Source: Methanomicrobiales archaeon HGW-Methanomicrobiales-3 (GTDB taxonomy: Archaea; Halobacteriota; Methanomicrobia; Methanomicrobiales; Methanospirillaceae). Taken from it: DNA of 64,000 nucleotides. The position numbers and the translations under genes are program-made. The stretch is from the NCBI GenBank assembly GCA_002839605.1, contig PGYK01000012.1, positions 1 to 64,000 of the forward strand, read 5' to 3'. The notes beneath the pieces are model-generated. The model was given only the letters and a program-made list of their open reading frames with translations. It had not been told where the DNA came from and searched no databases. Of this stretch, positions 1 through 8,242 are shown piece by piece (the stretch's first letter is position 1; every line of letters begins with the position of its first letter).

Positions 1-333
1 AAATTCTCAATTATACTTCCGAGTTAGTTGATATCGTCCATTTGCTCGGACCGCCAGTTGAAAAATATTACTCGCTCAAAAATTAATGCCGAATGTCGGT
101 TTCATGGGAAAAACTGCGATGGATATGCATTGGGTTGCGATGGGACCACGGGCGCTCGGGGTCTCATCGACCCTCGCCCCGTAGAGCAGGCCGTTAATAG
201 GCACCGGAAACTGAATGATAGAACCGGGGGTCAAGGAGGCTTGCCCCCTTGGTGTGCCTCCCCCTCTGGGGGAGAGAGGGGGTCACCATCGTAATTCCAC
301 AAAAGGATGCTATGTGAATGATTTCTTCAGAGC
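1..333 (-). repeat. Interspersed element, partial inverted copy
   Basis: This gene-free stretch is a reversed partial copy of the element found whole at 30001-30680, 57103-57712 and 63286-63964. Read on the minus strand it begins at 333 with GCTCTGAAGAAATCATTC, runs through the TTTTGTGGAATTACGATGG box, the GAGAGGGGG hairpin, the GGGGGCAAGCC hairpin and the GGGTCGATGAGACCC hairpin, and fades out near 120. The remainder to position 1 shows no clear match. The T-tract at 341-347 flanks its outer end, as in other copies. The open frame across 28-294 is discussed as part of the element and not called as a gene. Confidence 0.8.
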
Positions 334-422
334 AGAATTATTTTTTTATGATTTTTTGAAGAATCGCAAATGTGAAATGAAGGGATTAAATATCAGTCAG
401 TCGATATTTCAGGTTAGTGATC

Positions 423-2699
423 ATGATGAGATCTACTAACTACTTCTTGTATGCAGGATTGATTCTCCTGCTCGCAGCCCTGGTTATGCCAGGCGTCGCA
501 GCATCCAGCAGCACACAGCCGGGTTATATCACCGTAGGACTTGCCCCGGTTGCCCAGTTTGATGCGCACTATGCGTTCACTACGCTGCCGACAACCGTCA
601 GATTTATTGACAACTCTCTTGGGTCAACCCCCATGACGTACGCATGGGACTTCGGCGACGGGCAAACCTCAACCGAACAGAACCCGAGCCACATCTATAC
701 CCAGCGCGGCACGTACACGGTCTCCCTCACGGTCAAGAATGCCTATGGGACCAGCACCGCGATCAAGCGGAACTTTGTCACAGTAGGGATGGCACCACGG
801 CCTGACTTTGTCGGCGCACCGGTGTCCGGCGAGGTTCCCCACACCGTGAAGTTCACGGACATGACCTCCGGCCAGGTCAACAGCTGGCGCTGGGACTTCG
901 GCGACGGCAAGGCATCAACCGAGCAGAACCCGACCCACACCTACTGGACTCACGGGGTCTACAACGTCATCCTGACGGTATCGAACGAGTACGGACAGGC
1001 TGATGTGACCAAGAACAACTACATTACCGTTATCGGTGACCTCAAGGCAAATTTTGCCGCAGATCCCGCATCCGGTAAGGCTCCCCTTGCCGTAAGGTTC
1101 GAGGACCGCTCCGTTGGCGGACCGACTGCATGGGCCTGGGACTTTGGTGACGGAACAACCGCAGATGTTCAGAACCCGACCCACACCTTCACAACCGCAG
1201 GATCCTACGATGTCAAGCTGACCGTGACCCGCGACGATGTGACGGACTCAACAACCCAGGTCATGAATGTCGGCGGCGTACCCAACACGGACTTTGTGGC
1301 AAACGCGCTTGAAGTCAGTGTCGGCGACATCATCCAGTTCACTGACAAGACCACCAATGCACCCACGACATGGAGCTGGAACTTCGGCGACATGGCGGAA
1401 TCCACGTACCAGAACCCGACCCACGCCTACCAGCTCAAGGGCGTGTACACGGTATCCCTGACCACCCGCAACGCGAATGGCAGGGACACGGAAATTAAAA
1501 AGCAGTACATCAACGTTGGCATGGCCCCCAAGGCCGATTTCCGGCAGGTCATCAGCCCGTATCACATGTACAGTGTCCCCAAGGTCGTGTACTTTGTTGA
1601 CCAGTCCGAACGCGCCCCGACCTCATGGCTCTGGGACTTCGGCGACGGGCAAACCTCAACCGAACAGAATCCCCGGCATGTGTACATGACCGAGGGTACC
1701 TACACGGTCAAACTCACCGCGAAGAACTCCTTTGGTGAAGACACGAATGTCAAGACCGATCTGATCACCATCGGTGGCGGCGCTGACGTTGACTTTACCG
1801 CGGACAAGACCACCGTTGGGGTTGGCAGGGTAATCTCGTTCACCGATCTCTCCACCATCAGCCCGACCTCATGGGTCTGGGACTTTGGCGATGGTTCGAC
1901 CGGTTCCGGCGCGAATCCGGACCACGCATACCGTGCAGTAGGCGTCTATGATGTCACCCTGACGGCATCCAACTTATACCAGACAAACAGCAGGACCCGG
2001 AACATGTACATCACGGTCCTGAACATCCCGCGGGCAGACTTTGATGCTGACAAGACCCGGGGCGGCGCACCCATGGATGTCCAGTTTACGGACAAGTCGA
2101 CCGGTGCACCCACAACATGGAAGTGGGACTTTGGCGATGGTGCAAGCTCAACCGAGCAGAACCCGAAGCACACTTACACCACCCTTGGAACCTACACAGT
2201 AACCCTGACGGCATCCAACGAGAATGGATCCGACACCACTTCCAAGACCAACCTGATTGTCACTACGCTGGCACCGGTTGCCGACTTCAAGGCTGACCGG
2301 CAGGTTGGCAAGGCTCCGTTCATCGTCACCTTTACCGATCTCTCCAAGGGCAACCCGACCTCATGGATCTGGGACTTTGGTGACGGCACCTCCTCCTACG
2401 AACAGAACCCCCGTCATATCTACATGAGGGAAGGTTCCTATGATGTCCGCCTTACCGTAACCAACCAGTACGGCAGTGACTCAATGTTCAAGACCGGGAC
2501 CGGATCCACTACACCGGCAGCAGCAGTAGTAGACACAACCGCTGCACCGGCAACCGCACCGGCAACCCCGGGCACCACCGGCACCGAAACACCGGTCAAG
2601 CCGGCAGCAACCCCCACCAAGGCACCCCTGTCACCCTATGTGACGATCGTTGCAGCAATGATGGGGCTGTTTGCAATCGTTGTTGCAAACAGAAAATAA
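423..2699 (+). CDS. Surface protein with eight PKD domains
   Basis: Predicted exported cell-surface protein of 758 residues, probably an adhesin or S-layer-associated protein. A hydrophobic signal segment lies at about residues 7-30. Eight PKD repeats of about 80-85 residues follow, each with the core WDFGDG then xQNPxHxY; the fourth is degenerate (WNFGDM) and the sixth reads GANPDHAY. The C-terminal 80 residues are a Thr/Pro/Ala-rich linker, a hydrophobic segment (SPYVTIVAAMMGLFAIVVA) and a short basic end, the layout of an anchor or sorting signal. I chose ATG 423, preceded by AGGTTAGTGATC; ATG 426 and GTG 417 are alternatives. The gene is single, with a T-rich tract after its stop. PKD arrays are typical of Methanomicrobia surfaces; the ligand is unknown. 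Confidence 0.9.
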   Translation: MMRSTNYFLYAGLILLLAALVMPGVAASSSTQPGYITVGLAPVAQFDAHYAFTTLPTTVRFIDNSLGSTPMTYAWDFGDGQTSTEQNPSHIYTQRGTYTVSLTVKNAYGTSTAIKRNFVTVGMAPRPDFVGAPVSGEVPHTVKFTDMTSGQVNSWRWDFGDGKASTEQNPTHTYWTHGVYNVILTVSNEYGQADVTKNNYITVIGDLKANFAADPASGKAPLAVRFEDRSVGGPTAWAWDFGDGTTADVQNPTHTFTTAGSYDVKLTVTRDDVTDSTTQVMNVGGVPNTDFVANALEVSVGDIIQFTDKTTNAPTTWSWNFGDMAESTYQNPTHAYQLKGVYTVSLTTRNANGRDTEIKKQYINVGMAPKADFRQVISPYHMYSVPKVVYFVDQSERAPTSWLWDFGDGQTSTEQNPRHVYMTEGTYTVKLTAKNSFGEDTNVKTDLITIGGGADVDFTADKTTVGVGRVISFTDLSTISPTSWVWDFGDGSTGSGANPDHAYRAVGVYDVTLTASNLYQTNSRTRNMYITVLNIPRADFDADKTRGGAPMDVQFTDKSTGAPTTWKWDFGDGASSTEQNPKHTYTTLGTYTVTLTASNENGSDTTSKTNLIVTTLAPVADFKADRQVGKAPFIVTFTDLSKGNPTSWIWDFGDGTSSYEQNPRHIYMREGSYDVRLTVTNQYGSDSMFKTGTGSTTPAAAVVDTTAAPATAPATPGTTGTETPVKPAATPTKAPLSPYVTIVAAMMGLFAIVVANRK

Positions 2700-2736
2700 T
2701 CTCTTTTTTCCAGTTTCCGGATCGTTTCCGGCTTTG

Positions 2737-3207
2737 TCATTCGTTCTTTTCAGCAAGCACGTGCCCGTGGATATCGATCTCGCCTTTGTAAATCCGCGTG
2801 CTTGAGATCCACCGGCCGTCATCGGCAAGCACACAACTGATCTGGTGGATATCCACTTTTTTAGCCCCCCGCTCCCGGCGCATCCGGTTGATCTCCATGG
2901 CAACCGGCAGCGTCTCTTCAGAAACCACAATGGCATCGAAATCTGCTTCAAGGGCAGAACCGAACCGGTCCTTCAGGGGCTCAATCACCCACCCGGTTTC
3001 ATACCGGTTCCCCGTAATATAGTTCACCAGATCAAATTTCCGCACATCAAACGGGCGGATGGGGTGAATCTTCCTGCTGGCAAAGGTGTCGGTGGTCAGG
3101 CCGACTACGACATGACCCTCCGGCCCGGCGATCTCGAATGAGCGGCTGATGAGGCGTTTGTGCCCGTCATGCAGGGGATCGAATGTTCCCCCTACCATAA
3201 CCTTCAT
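2737..3207 (-). CDS. coaD: Phosphopantetheine adenylyltransferase (archaeal type)
   Basis: Converts 4'-phosphopantetheine plus ATP to dephospho-CoA, the fourth step of coenzyme A synthesis, in the cytoplasm. The 156-residue protein starts with the nucleotidyltransferase signature GGTFDPLHDGHKRLI at residues 6-20, with the two histidines of the (H/T)xGH class, and has ISSTRI near residue 134, the C-terminal ATP-contacting motif of the family. Length fits the archaeal PPAT family. It is divergent from the next gene with only 30 bp between start codons, so promoters must overlap or reach into the neighbour. It ends convergently 38 bp from the PKD protein gene. Confidence 0.93.
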   Translation of the reverse strand: MKVMVGGTFDPLHDGHKRLISRSFEIAGPEGHVVVGLTTDTFASRKIHPIRPFDVRKFDLVNYITGNRYETGWVIEPLKDRFGSALEADFDAIVVSEETLPVAMEINRMRRERGAKKVDIHQISCVLADDGRWISSTRIYKGEIDIHGHVLAEKNE

Positions 3208-3237
3208 ACTCTTTGATTCTTAATTTTCTATGTTATT

Positions 3238-3735
3238 ATGTACACGGATGGGAAGGTCTCCGGCACCCCCTTGTTCAGGGCAGCAAATGCCACCGTCATC
3301 GGGAACGTTACAATCGGAAAAGAGGTGGGGATCTGGTTTGGTGCCGTTGTCAGGGCTGACAGGGATCGGATCAGGCTCGGAGATCGCACCAATATCCAGG
3401 ATAACTGCGTTGTACATACCACCGTGGGTCACCCCGTCATCGTGGGTGATGAGGTTTCCGTTGGCCACGGGGCAATCCTCCACGGGTGTACCATCGGCAA
3501 CCGGGTCCTTGTCGGGATGGGAGCGATCATCCTCAATGGAGCGGTTGTTGGGGATGGTTCTGTTATCGGTGCCGGGGCAGTCGTAAAGGAAGGCATGGAA
3601 GTCCCGCCAGGTTCGGTCGTTGTCGGCATTCCCGGAAAGATCATCAAGCAGGCTTCCGAAGAACAGCAGAAGCACATCATAGCCAACGCAGCCACCTACG
3701 TGGAACTTGCCGGGGAGTATTCCCGCCATGGGTAA
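3238..3735 (+). CDS. Gamma-carbonic anhydrase-like hexapeptide protein
   Basis: A 165-residue left-handed beta-helix protein built of hexapeptide repeats (for example VIGNVTIGKEVGIW, ILNGAVVGDG). Three histidines at residues 60, 77 and 82 keep the 17/5 spacing of the metal ligands of the CamH/YrdA branch of gamma carbonic anhydrases (VVHTTVGHP, GHGAILHGC). It may hydrate CO2 reversibly, useful for a CO2-reducing methanogen, but many relatives have no proven activity. The short length lacks the acidic loop of the Methanosarcina Cam enzyme. No ribosome binding site is visible before ATG 3238. Its last codons overlap the start of the HdrA-like gene (ATGGGTAA), suggesting coupled translation. Confidence 0.82.
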   Translation: MYTDGKVSGTPLFRAANATVIGNVTIGKEVGIWFGAVVRADRDRIRLGDRTNIQDNCVVHTTVGHPVIVGDEVSVGHGAILHGCTIGNRVLVGMGAIILNGAVVGDGSVIGAGAVVKEGMEVPPGSVVVGIPGKIIKQASEEQQKHIIANAATYVELAGEYSRHG

Positions 3736-5008
3736 CGTCGTCGTCATCGGAGCCGGTGTTGCCGGGATCCAGGCGGCTCTCGATATTGCCGGACACGGGA
3801 TCCATGTCCACCTGGTGGAGCGGGAGCCGACCATCGGCGGCCATATGGCCCAGCTCGACAAGACGTTTCCGACAAACGACTGCTCGATGTGCATCCTCTC
3901 GCCCAAGATGGTTGACGTTGCCCGCCACCCGTATATTACCATCCATACCTGTACAGAAGTCGAGTCGATTGAGGGCGAAGTGGGTAATTTCCAGGTGACC
4001 CTCCGGAAATTCCCGCGGTTCGTGGATGAAGTCGCCTGTACCGGGTGCGGGGACTGCGTCGAAGTCTGCCCGGTCGAGGTCTACAACCGGTTTGATGCCG
4101 GTGTGGGGGTCAGGAAGGCCATTTACAAGCCGCACCCGCAGGCAGTCCCCGATATCGTGATAAAAGATTCTGAGCACTGCATTGAATGCGGGCTCTGCTA
4201 CGACGTCTGCGGCCTGGAAGCGGTGAAGCGGAAGGATGCGGAGACAACCCTGACCGTCACTGCTGCAAGTATCATCATCACCACGGGCTATTCCGTCTTC
4301 GATGCCTGCAACAAGAGCCAGCTCGGGTACCTGAAACTTCCCGATGTGGTGACCAGCCTTGAACTGGAGCGGATGATCAATGCCAGCGGCCCGACCGGTG
4401 GCAAGGTCAAGCGGCTCAGTGACGGGAAGATAGCCCAATCCATCGTCTTTATCCAGTGCGTGGGATCCCGGGACATGAGCATTGGCCGGCCGGCCTGCTC
4501 CTGCGTCTGCTGTATGCAGGCGATAAAAAACGCGATGCTCATCAAGGAGAAGAACCCCGCAATAGAGGTGACGATCTGTTACATGGACCTGCGGACGTAC
4601 GGGAAGGGGTACGAGGAGTACCTGGAACGGGCTAAAGCGCTCGGGATCCGGTTCCTGCGGGGGATGCCATCCGATGTCCTTGCCGACAAAAACGGGATGA
4701 CCCTCCAGGTGGAGAACACGGAGACTTCGGAAGTGATGGTCCTCCACCCGGACCTTGTCGTCCTCTCGGTCGGGATCGGTCCTGCCGATGACACCGATAA
4801 ACTGGCGGAAAAGTTCGGTCTTGCCCGGGAGGAGACCGGTTTCATACAACCGGTCAACGATGCCGTGGATACGGTCGCCACCCTCCGCCCGGGCATCTAC
4901 ATCGCCGGTACAACAATGGCGGCAAAGGATATTCCCGACAGCGTGGCATCTGCGGGATCCGCAGCAATGCGGGCCTATATCGATGCCGTCAGGACGCGGT
5001 CAGCGTGA
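3728..5008 (+). CDS. HdrA-like FAD/iron-sulfur oxidoreductase
   Basis: A 426-residue flavoprotein related to HdrA, the electron-bifurcating subunit of heterodisulfide reductase. Seen: N-terminal FAD-binding GAGVAGIQAALD (about residues 7-18), CSMCILSPKM as in HdrA, two ferredoxin-type clusters near residues 104 and 144 (CTGCGDCVEVCP and CIECGLCYDVC, the second lacking the usual proline after its last Cys), QCVGSRD and CSCVCCMQAIKNAM typical of HdrA, and a C-terminal GIYIAGTTMAAKDIP second flavin-contact motif. It is shorter than canonical HdrA (about 650 residues) and has no hdrB, hdrC or mvhD next to it. The start ATG 3728 replaces an upstream in-frame TTG, with GGGGAG 12 nt before. It overlaps mtnA by 4 nt. 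Redox partner unknown. Confidence 0.85.
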   Translation: MGNVVVIGAGVAGIQAALDIAGHGIHVHLVEREPTIGGHMAQLDKTFPTNDCSMCILSPKMVDVARHPYITIHTCTEVESIEGEVGNFQVTLRKFPRFVDEVACTGCGDCVEVCPVEVYNRFDAGVGVRKAIYKPHPQAVPDIVIKDSEHCIECGLCYDVCGLEAVKRKDAETTLTVTAASIIITTGYSVFDACNKSQLGYLKLPDVVTSLELERMINASGPTGGKVKRLSDGKIAQSIVFIQCVGSRDMSIGRPACSCVCCMQAIKNAMLIKEKNPAIEVTICYMDLRTYGKGYEEYLERAKALGIRFLRGMPSDVLADKNGMTLQVENTETSEVMVLHPDLVVLSVGIGPADDTDKLAEKFGLAREETGFIQPVNDAVDTVATLRPGIYIAGTTMAAKDIPDSVASAGSAAMRAYIDAVRTRSA

Positions 5009-6042
5009 CGGAGTCTCGCACGCTCTGGTGGGATGATGCGCTGGGCGGCATCAGGTACATTGAGCAGACCCTCCTGCCATCAGAGTACACGATCATCGAT
5101 TGCACGAGCGTCGACCGGCTGGCAACCGCAATCCGCCGGCTTGAGATCCGCGGTGCTCCTGCGCTGGGAGTGGCAGGTGCGTTTGGCGTGGCACTCGCGG
5201 CCCGGTCCTGCGCTGCCAAAACGTTTCCGGAGTTCTGTGCCCTGGTCGAAAAGGACGCAGCACTGCTCCGCTCGACCCGCCCGACCGCCATAAACCTGGC
5301 ATGGGGTATCGACCGGGTCATGGCGCGGATGATCCGAAAAAAGGACATTGTGTCAGCCCAAAAAGCCGCTCTTGACGAGGCAGAGCAAATCGCCCGAGAG
5401 GACACGGACTGCTGCCACGCCATCGGGAAACACGGAGCATTGCTCCTGCCCGATACCTGCACGGTGCTGACCCACTGCAATGCCGGCGCCCTTGCCTGTT
5501 CTTCGTGGGGGACGGCCCTTGGTGTGATCCGGTCAGCGATACAGGCAAAAAAGAAGGTGAACGTCATCTCCTGCGAGACACGCCCGCTCCTGCAGGGAGC
5601 GCGGCTCACGGCATGGGAACTCTCCCGCGATGCGATTCCGGTGACGGTTATCACCGACTCCATGGCAGCACATTTTATGCGCGCAGGAACCATCGATGCT
5701 GTCGTTGTCGGGGCGGACCGGATCACGGAGGACGCGGTCTTCAACAAGATCGGGACCTATATGCACGCGATCTGTGCCCGTCATCACGAGATCCCGTTCT
5801 ATGTCGCTGCCCCAATCTCGACATTCGATCGCATAAAACGCGAATCCGATGTCATCATCGAAGAGCGGGGCAGGGACGAGGTGACCACAATGGGGAACCG
5901 GGTATTTGTTCCACCGGAAGCCGCTGTGAAGAACCCGGCATTCGATGCAACGCCCATGGAACTCGTGACGGCAATCATCACGGAGAACGGCATTATCCGG
6001 CCACCCTTTGCCATGGATGACGTATTTCCCGACAAAGACTAA
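5005..6042 (+). CDS. mtnA: Methylthioribose-1-phosphate isomerase family protein
   Basis: 345 residues of the MtnA/eIF2B-like isomerase family, which converts 5-methylthioribose-1-phosphate to the ribulose form in methionine salvage. The key residues of the family are visible: RGAPALGVAG near residue 49, the catalytic Cys in THCNAGALA (about residue 158), CETRPLLQG, and the catalytic Asp in VVVGADRI (about residue 236). The start is GTG 5005 inside the previous stop codon (GTGA), so it is translationally coupled to the HdrA-like gene; the functional reason for that pairing is unclear. Ribose-1,5-bisphosphate isomerases are close relatives, but the motifs fit MtnA better. Confidence 0.88.
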   Translation: MTESRTLWWDDALGGIRYIEQTLLPSEYTIIDCTSVDRLATAIRRLEIRGAPALGVAGAFGVALAARSCAAKTFPEFCALVEKDAALLRSTRPTAINLAWGIDRVMARMIRKKDIVSAQKAALDEAEQIAREDTDCCHAIGKHGALLLPDTCTVLTHCNAGALACSSWGTALGVIRSAIQAKKKVNVISCETRPLLQGARLTAWELSRDAIPVTVITDSMAAHFMRAGTIDAVVVGADRITEDAVFNKIGTYMHAICARHHEIPFYVAAPISTFDRIKRESDVIIEERGRDEVTTMGNRVFVPPEAAVKNPAFDATPMELVTAIITENGIIRPPFAMDDVFPDKD

Positions 6043-6072
6043 ATAATCACGCACCCCACAAGCGAGAGAAGA

Positions 6073-6774
6073 ATGGATCTGGATTTTCTTACCTGGAACT
6101 ACCTGATGTATGTTATCGGGGAACTTACGGTTCTTGTCATCCTCGGCGCCCTGGTGATATCGTTTATTCTTGTCATCATCTCGCTCTATTCCATCAAGAA
6201 AAAACACCTCTATTTCCCCCAGCTCATCAAATCCGGTCTCGTCTTTCTCGAAGGGCTGATGAAAGCGATGTTCCGGTTCCTGGGACTGGAAGACCGGGAG
6301 ATGCTGGCATTTTTTATCAATCTCCAGAACGCCATGAATGCTGCCGAGTTTGGGAAGGTTCCGGTTGAAGAACGGGCAATATTCATGCCGCAATGCCTCC
6401 GGTCTTCGCAGTGCCCGGCCCATCTTACGCCCGAAGGGCTCAAGTGCCGGAACTGCGGCCAGTGCGAGGTGGGTGCGGCCCGGGTTCTGCTGGAGCGGAT
6501 GGGATACAAGGTCTTTATCGTTCCCGGTTCATCGTTCATCAAGCGGATGGTCAAGAAATACCGGCCGCGGGCGATCATGGGTATCGGCTGCCTCTCGGAA
6601 GTAAAAGAAGGGATCGACATGGCTGACAAGATGGGTCTTGTCGTCATGGGAGTCGTTACCTTAAAAGAGGGGTGCGTGGAGACGCTGGTCAGCTGGCCGG
6701 ATGTCTATGAAGTGGCAGTCCTGGGAATTCCGCCAGAATCAATTCCCGAGGACCTTCATGGTTTTACCCACTAG
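6073..6774 (+). CDS. DUF116 membrane protein
   Basis: 233-residue protein of the DUF116 family, of unknown function. Residues 10-40 form a strong transmembrane segment followed by a basic stretch (SIKKKHLYF), so the C-terminal domain is likely cytoplasmic. That domain carries the family's cysteines: MPQCLRSSQCPA, LKCRNCGQCEVGA, GIGCLSEV and KEGCVETL, a set able to hold an iron-sulfur cluster or zinc. DUF116 proteins recur in methanogens and anaerobes. The gene ends inside the convergent bactofilin-like gene with a 36-bp overlap. Start ATG 6073 follows AGAGAAGA. Confidence 0.85.
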   Translation: MDLDFLTWNYLMYVIGELTVLVILGALVISFILVIISLYSIKKKHLYFPQLIKSGLVFLEGLMKAMFRFLGLEDREMLAFFINLQNAMNAAEFGKVPVEERAIFMPQCLRSSQCPAHLTPEGLKCRNCGQCEVGAARVLLERMGYKVFIVPGSSFIKRMVKKYRPRAIMGIGCLSEVKEGIDMADKMGLVVMGVVTLKEGCVETLVSWPDVYEVAVLGIPPESIPEDLHGFTH

Positions 6775-7152
6775 GTTCCCGCTCTTTATCCGGCCGTGAA
6801 CGGTTATCGTGTCGCCACTGGTCACGTCACCGACACTTACACCGGTCCGGAGGATCACTTTTCCGCCGGCCTGCACGGAGTGCACAACGGCGTGGTCAAG
6901 GATCGTCACGTCCCCCCGGGCAGCGATTGGTCCCTTGATACGGCACTGTCCCCCGATGATCGCGTTATTGCAGCTGACATCCAGGGTCACGCTTGACCGG
7001 GGGCCAAGTTCCAGGTCTCCCGTGACGTGGAGTTTTCCCCAGAAATGGGTACGGGCCGGTACCACAAAATCGCCATCGATCCGCACATTCCCTTCAAAAT
7101 AGGATCCCTCTTGTGCAAAAAACGTTGAACCTTTCCGGATAACAGTCGGCAT
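6739..7152 (-). CDS. Bactofilin-like polymer-forming protein
   Basis: 137-residue protein made almost wholly of short beta repeats (FEGNVRIDGDFVV, FWGKLHVTGDLELG, GPIAARGDVTI), the pattern of the bactofilin/polymer-forming family. Bactofilins form nucleotide-free filaments in bacteria; a scaffold role here is inference. Pro- and Gly-spaced turns every 16-18 residues support a right-handed beta-helix. The stop lies 36 bp inside the end of the convergent DUF116 gene, so the two mRNAs are antisense at their tails. No neighbour suggests a partner. It could instead be a generic hexapeptide-like protein. Confidence 0.72.
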   Translation of the reverse strand: MPTVIRKGSTFFAQEGSYFEGNVRIDGDFVVPARTHFWGKLHVTGDLELGPRSSVTLDVSCNNAIIGGQCRIKGPIAARGDVTILDHAVVHSVQAGGKVILRTGVSVGDVTSGDTITVHGRIKSGNLVGKTMKVLGN

Positions 7153-7220
7153 TGGTCTCTCAGGGTACCTGTTGTACCATCAGGCATAAACTTGTTGCTC
7201 GCTCCCCGACAGGTTGCTGG

Positions 7221-8060
7221 TCAGAGGAAGAGTGCAGAGAGCGTGAATATGATTAACGACGCAAACATCCCCAGCTTGAGAAGCATGGATGCTCCCGACG
7301 ACTTCAATGCGACGGCAGTCTGGCACCGGACTGCTTTTACGCACGCAAAGAGGAGAATGGCATCGACTACCAGGATGCCACCAAGGTACCCGATCCCCCA
7401 CCAGGTAAAGGGAATGAAACTTGCAAACGTTCCAAGGATCGCACAGACAAGGGCAAGAGCTGCTGTTGTGCGGATCCCGTAGCGTATGGGAACCGTGACT
7501 GCCCCGCTTATCTGATCCCCTTCAACATCCTCTGCATCCTTGACCAGCTCCCGGGCGAGCATGGCAAAGAAGGTCATGACCGCAAACGGCAGGACATGGA
7601 TGATCCCCTCTGTCCCGCTCAATGCCCCGCCAAAGAGGAACATGCTCCCGGCAAGATAGGAAACCGCAAGGTTACCGATAAGAGGAAGCCGTTTCAGCCG
7701 CGCTGCATACGCAATGAGGAGAAGTGCGTTGAAGACGGCTATCGCGATACAAAATAGGTTTGTCGGGATGCAGACAAGAATGCCGGCCAGGAAGAGCGTC
7801 GCAGCATATGCCCGGGCCGCACGCGGGGTCACCTCACCGGAAGGGATGGGACGGTCCGGCCGGTTCACCCGGTCTATTTCAATATCAAAATAATCATTGA
7901 TGACATTCCCCGCTGCCGTGATCAAAAGAACCACAAAAAAGAGCAGTGCGACCGCGGGAACAAGGGTCCCGGTTGCAATAAGGTACGCGACGATTGCGGC
8001 AAGGCCGGCAGCGGCAGCATTGGCCGGGCGGGTGATCCAGAACAGCCCTGCGATAGTCAT
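7221..8060 (-). CDS. Digeranylgeranylglyceryl phosphate synthase (UbiA family)
   Basis: Integral membrane prenyltransferase of 279 residues that attaches the second geranylgeranyl chain to geranylgeranylglyceryl phosphate in archaeal ether-lipid synthesis. Evidence: first Asp-rich motif NDYFDIEIDRVNRPDRPIPSG-like (about residues 51-71), second motif DAEDVEGDQISG (about residue 171), and eight or nine hydrophobic segments. These are hallmark motifs of the archaeal DGGGPS branch; other UbiA enzymes are a less likely reading because methanogens lack ubiquinone. Single gene, preceded on its own strand by tRNA-Arg. Confidence 0.88.
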   Translation of the reverse strand: MTIAGLFWITRPANAAAAGLAAIVAYLIATGTLVPAVALLFFVVLLITAAGNVINDYFDIEIDRVNRPDRPIPSGEVTPRAARAYAATLFLAGILVCIPTNLFCIAIAVFNALLLIAYAARLKRLPLIGNLAVSYLAGSMFLFGGALSGTEGIIHVLPFAVMTFFAMLARELVKDAEDVEGDQISGAVTVPIRYGIRTTAALALVCAILGTFASFIPFTWWGIGYLGGILVVDAILLFACVKAVRCQTAVALKSSGASMLLKLGMFASLIIFTLSALFL

Positions 8061-8108
8061 TGCATAATCCTTGCCGTTCCAGATACATAAAATGCAGAGA
8101 AAAAGAAC

Positions 8109-8182
8109 GGGCGAGGGGGGATTTGAACCCCCGGCGTTCAGCTTAGGAGGCTGACGCTATGTCCGGGCTAAGCCACTCGCCC
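8109..8182 (-). tRNA. tRNA-Arg (anticodon CCT)
   Basis: A 74-nt cloverleaf on the minus strand. Acceptor GGGCGAG (8182-8176) pairs with CTCGCCC (8115-8109). The anticodon stem TCAGC/GCTGA encloses loop CTCCTAA, giving anticodon CCT, which reads AGG. The T arm is GGGGGTTCAAATCCCCC. No CCA is encoded and no intron is visible. It lies between the lipid synthase gene and the divergent tRNA-modifying Trm1 gene. Confidence 0.95.
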
Positions 8183-8202
8183 TGCTCATATCCATTGCAG
8201 GG

Positions 8203-8213
8203 GAATATGTATA
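8203..8213 (+). promoter_or_regulatory. Probable TATA box of trm1
   Basis: ATATGTATAAG lies about 30-40 bp before ATG 8243 in the short divergent gap next to tRNA-Arg. Position and composition suit an archaeal box A element; not otherwise tested. Confidence 0.45.
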
Positions 8214-8242
8214 AGTTTTGCGCGCTGCAACAGATGTGAGAC

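Noticed and set aside
28-294. 88-residue plus-strand frame in the first repeat copy
   Set aside because: It shares GARGLIDPR with other copies but has no ribosome binding site or start in the inverted repeat; treated as part of the element.
3677-4849. 390-residue minus-strand frame opposite the HdrA-like gene
   Set aside because: Shadow of a GC-rich gene; the plus-strand protein has clear HdrA motifs.
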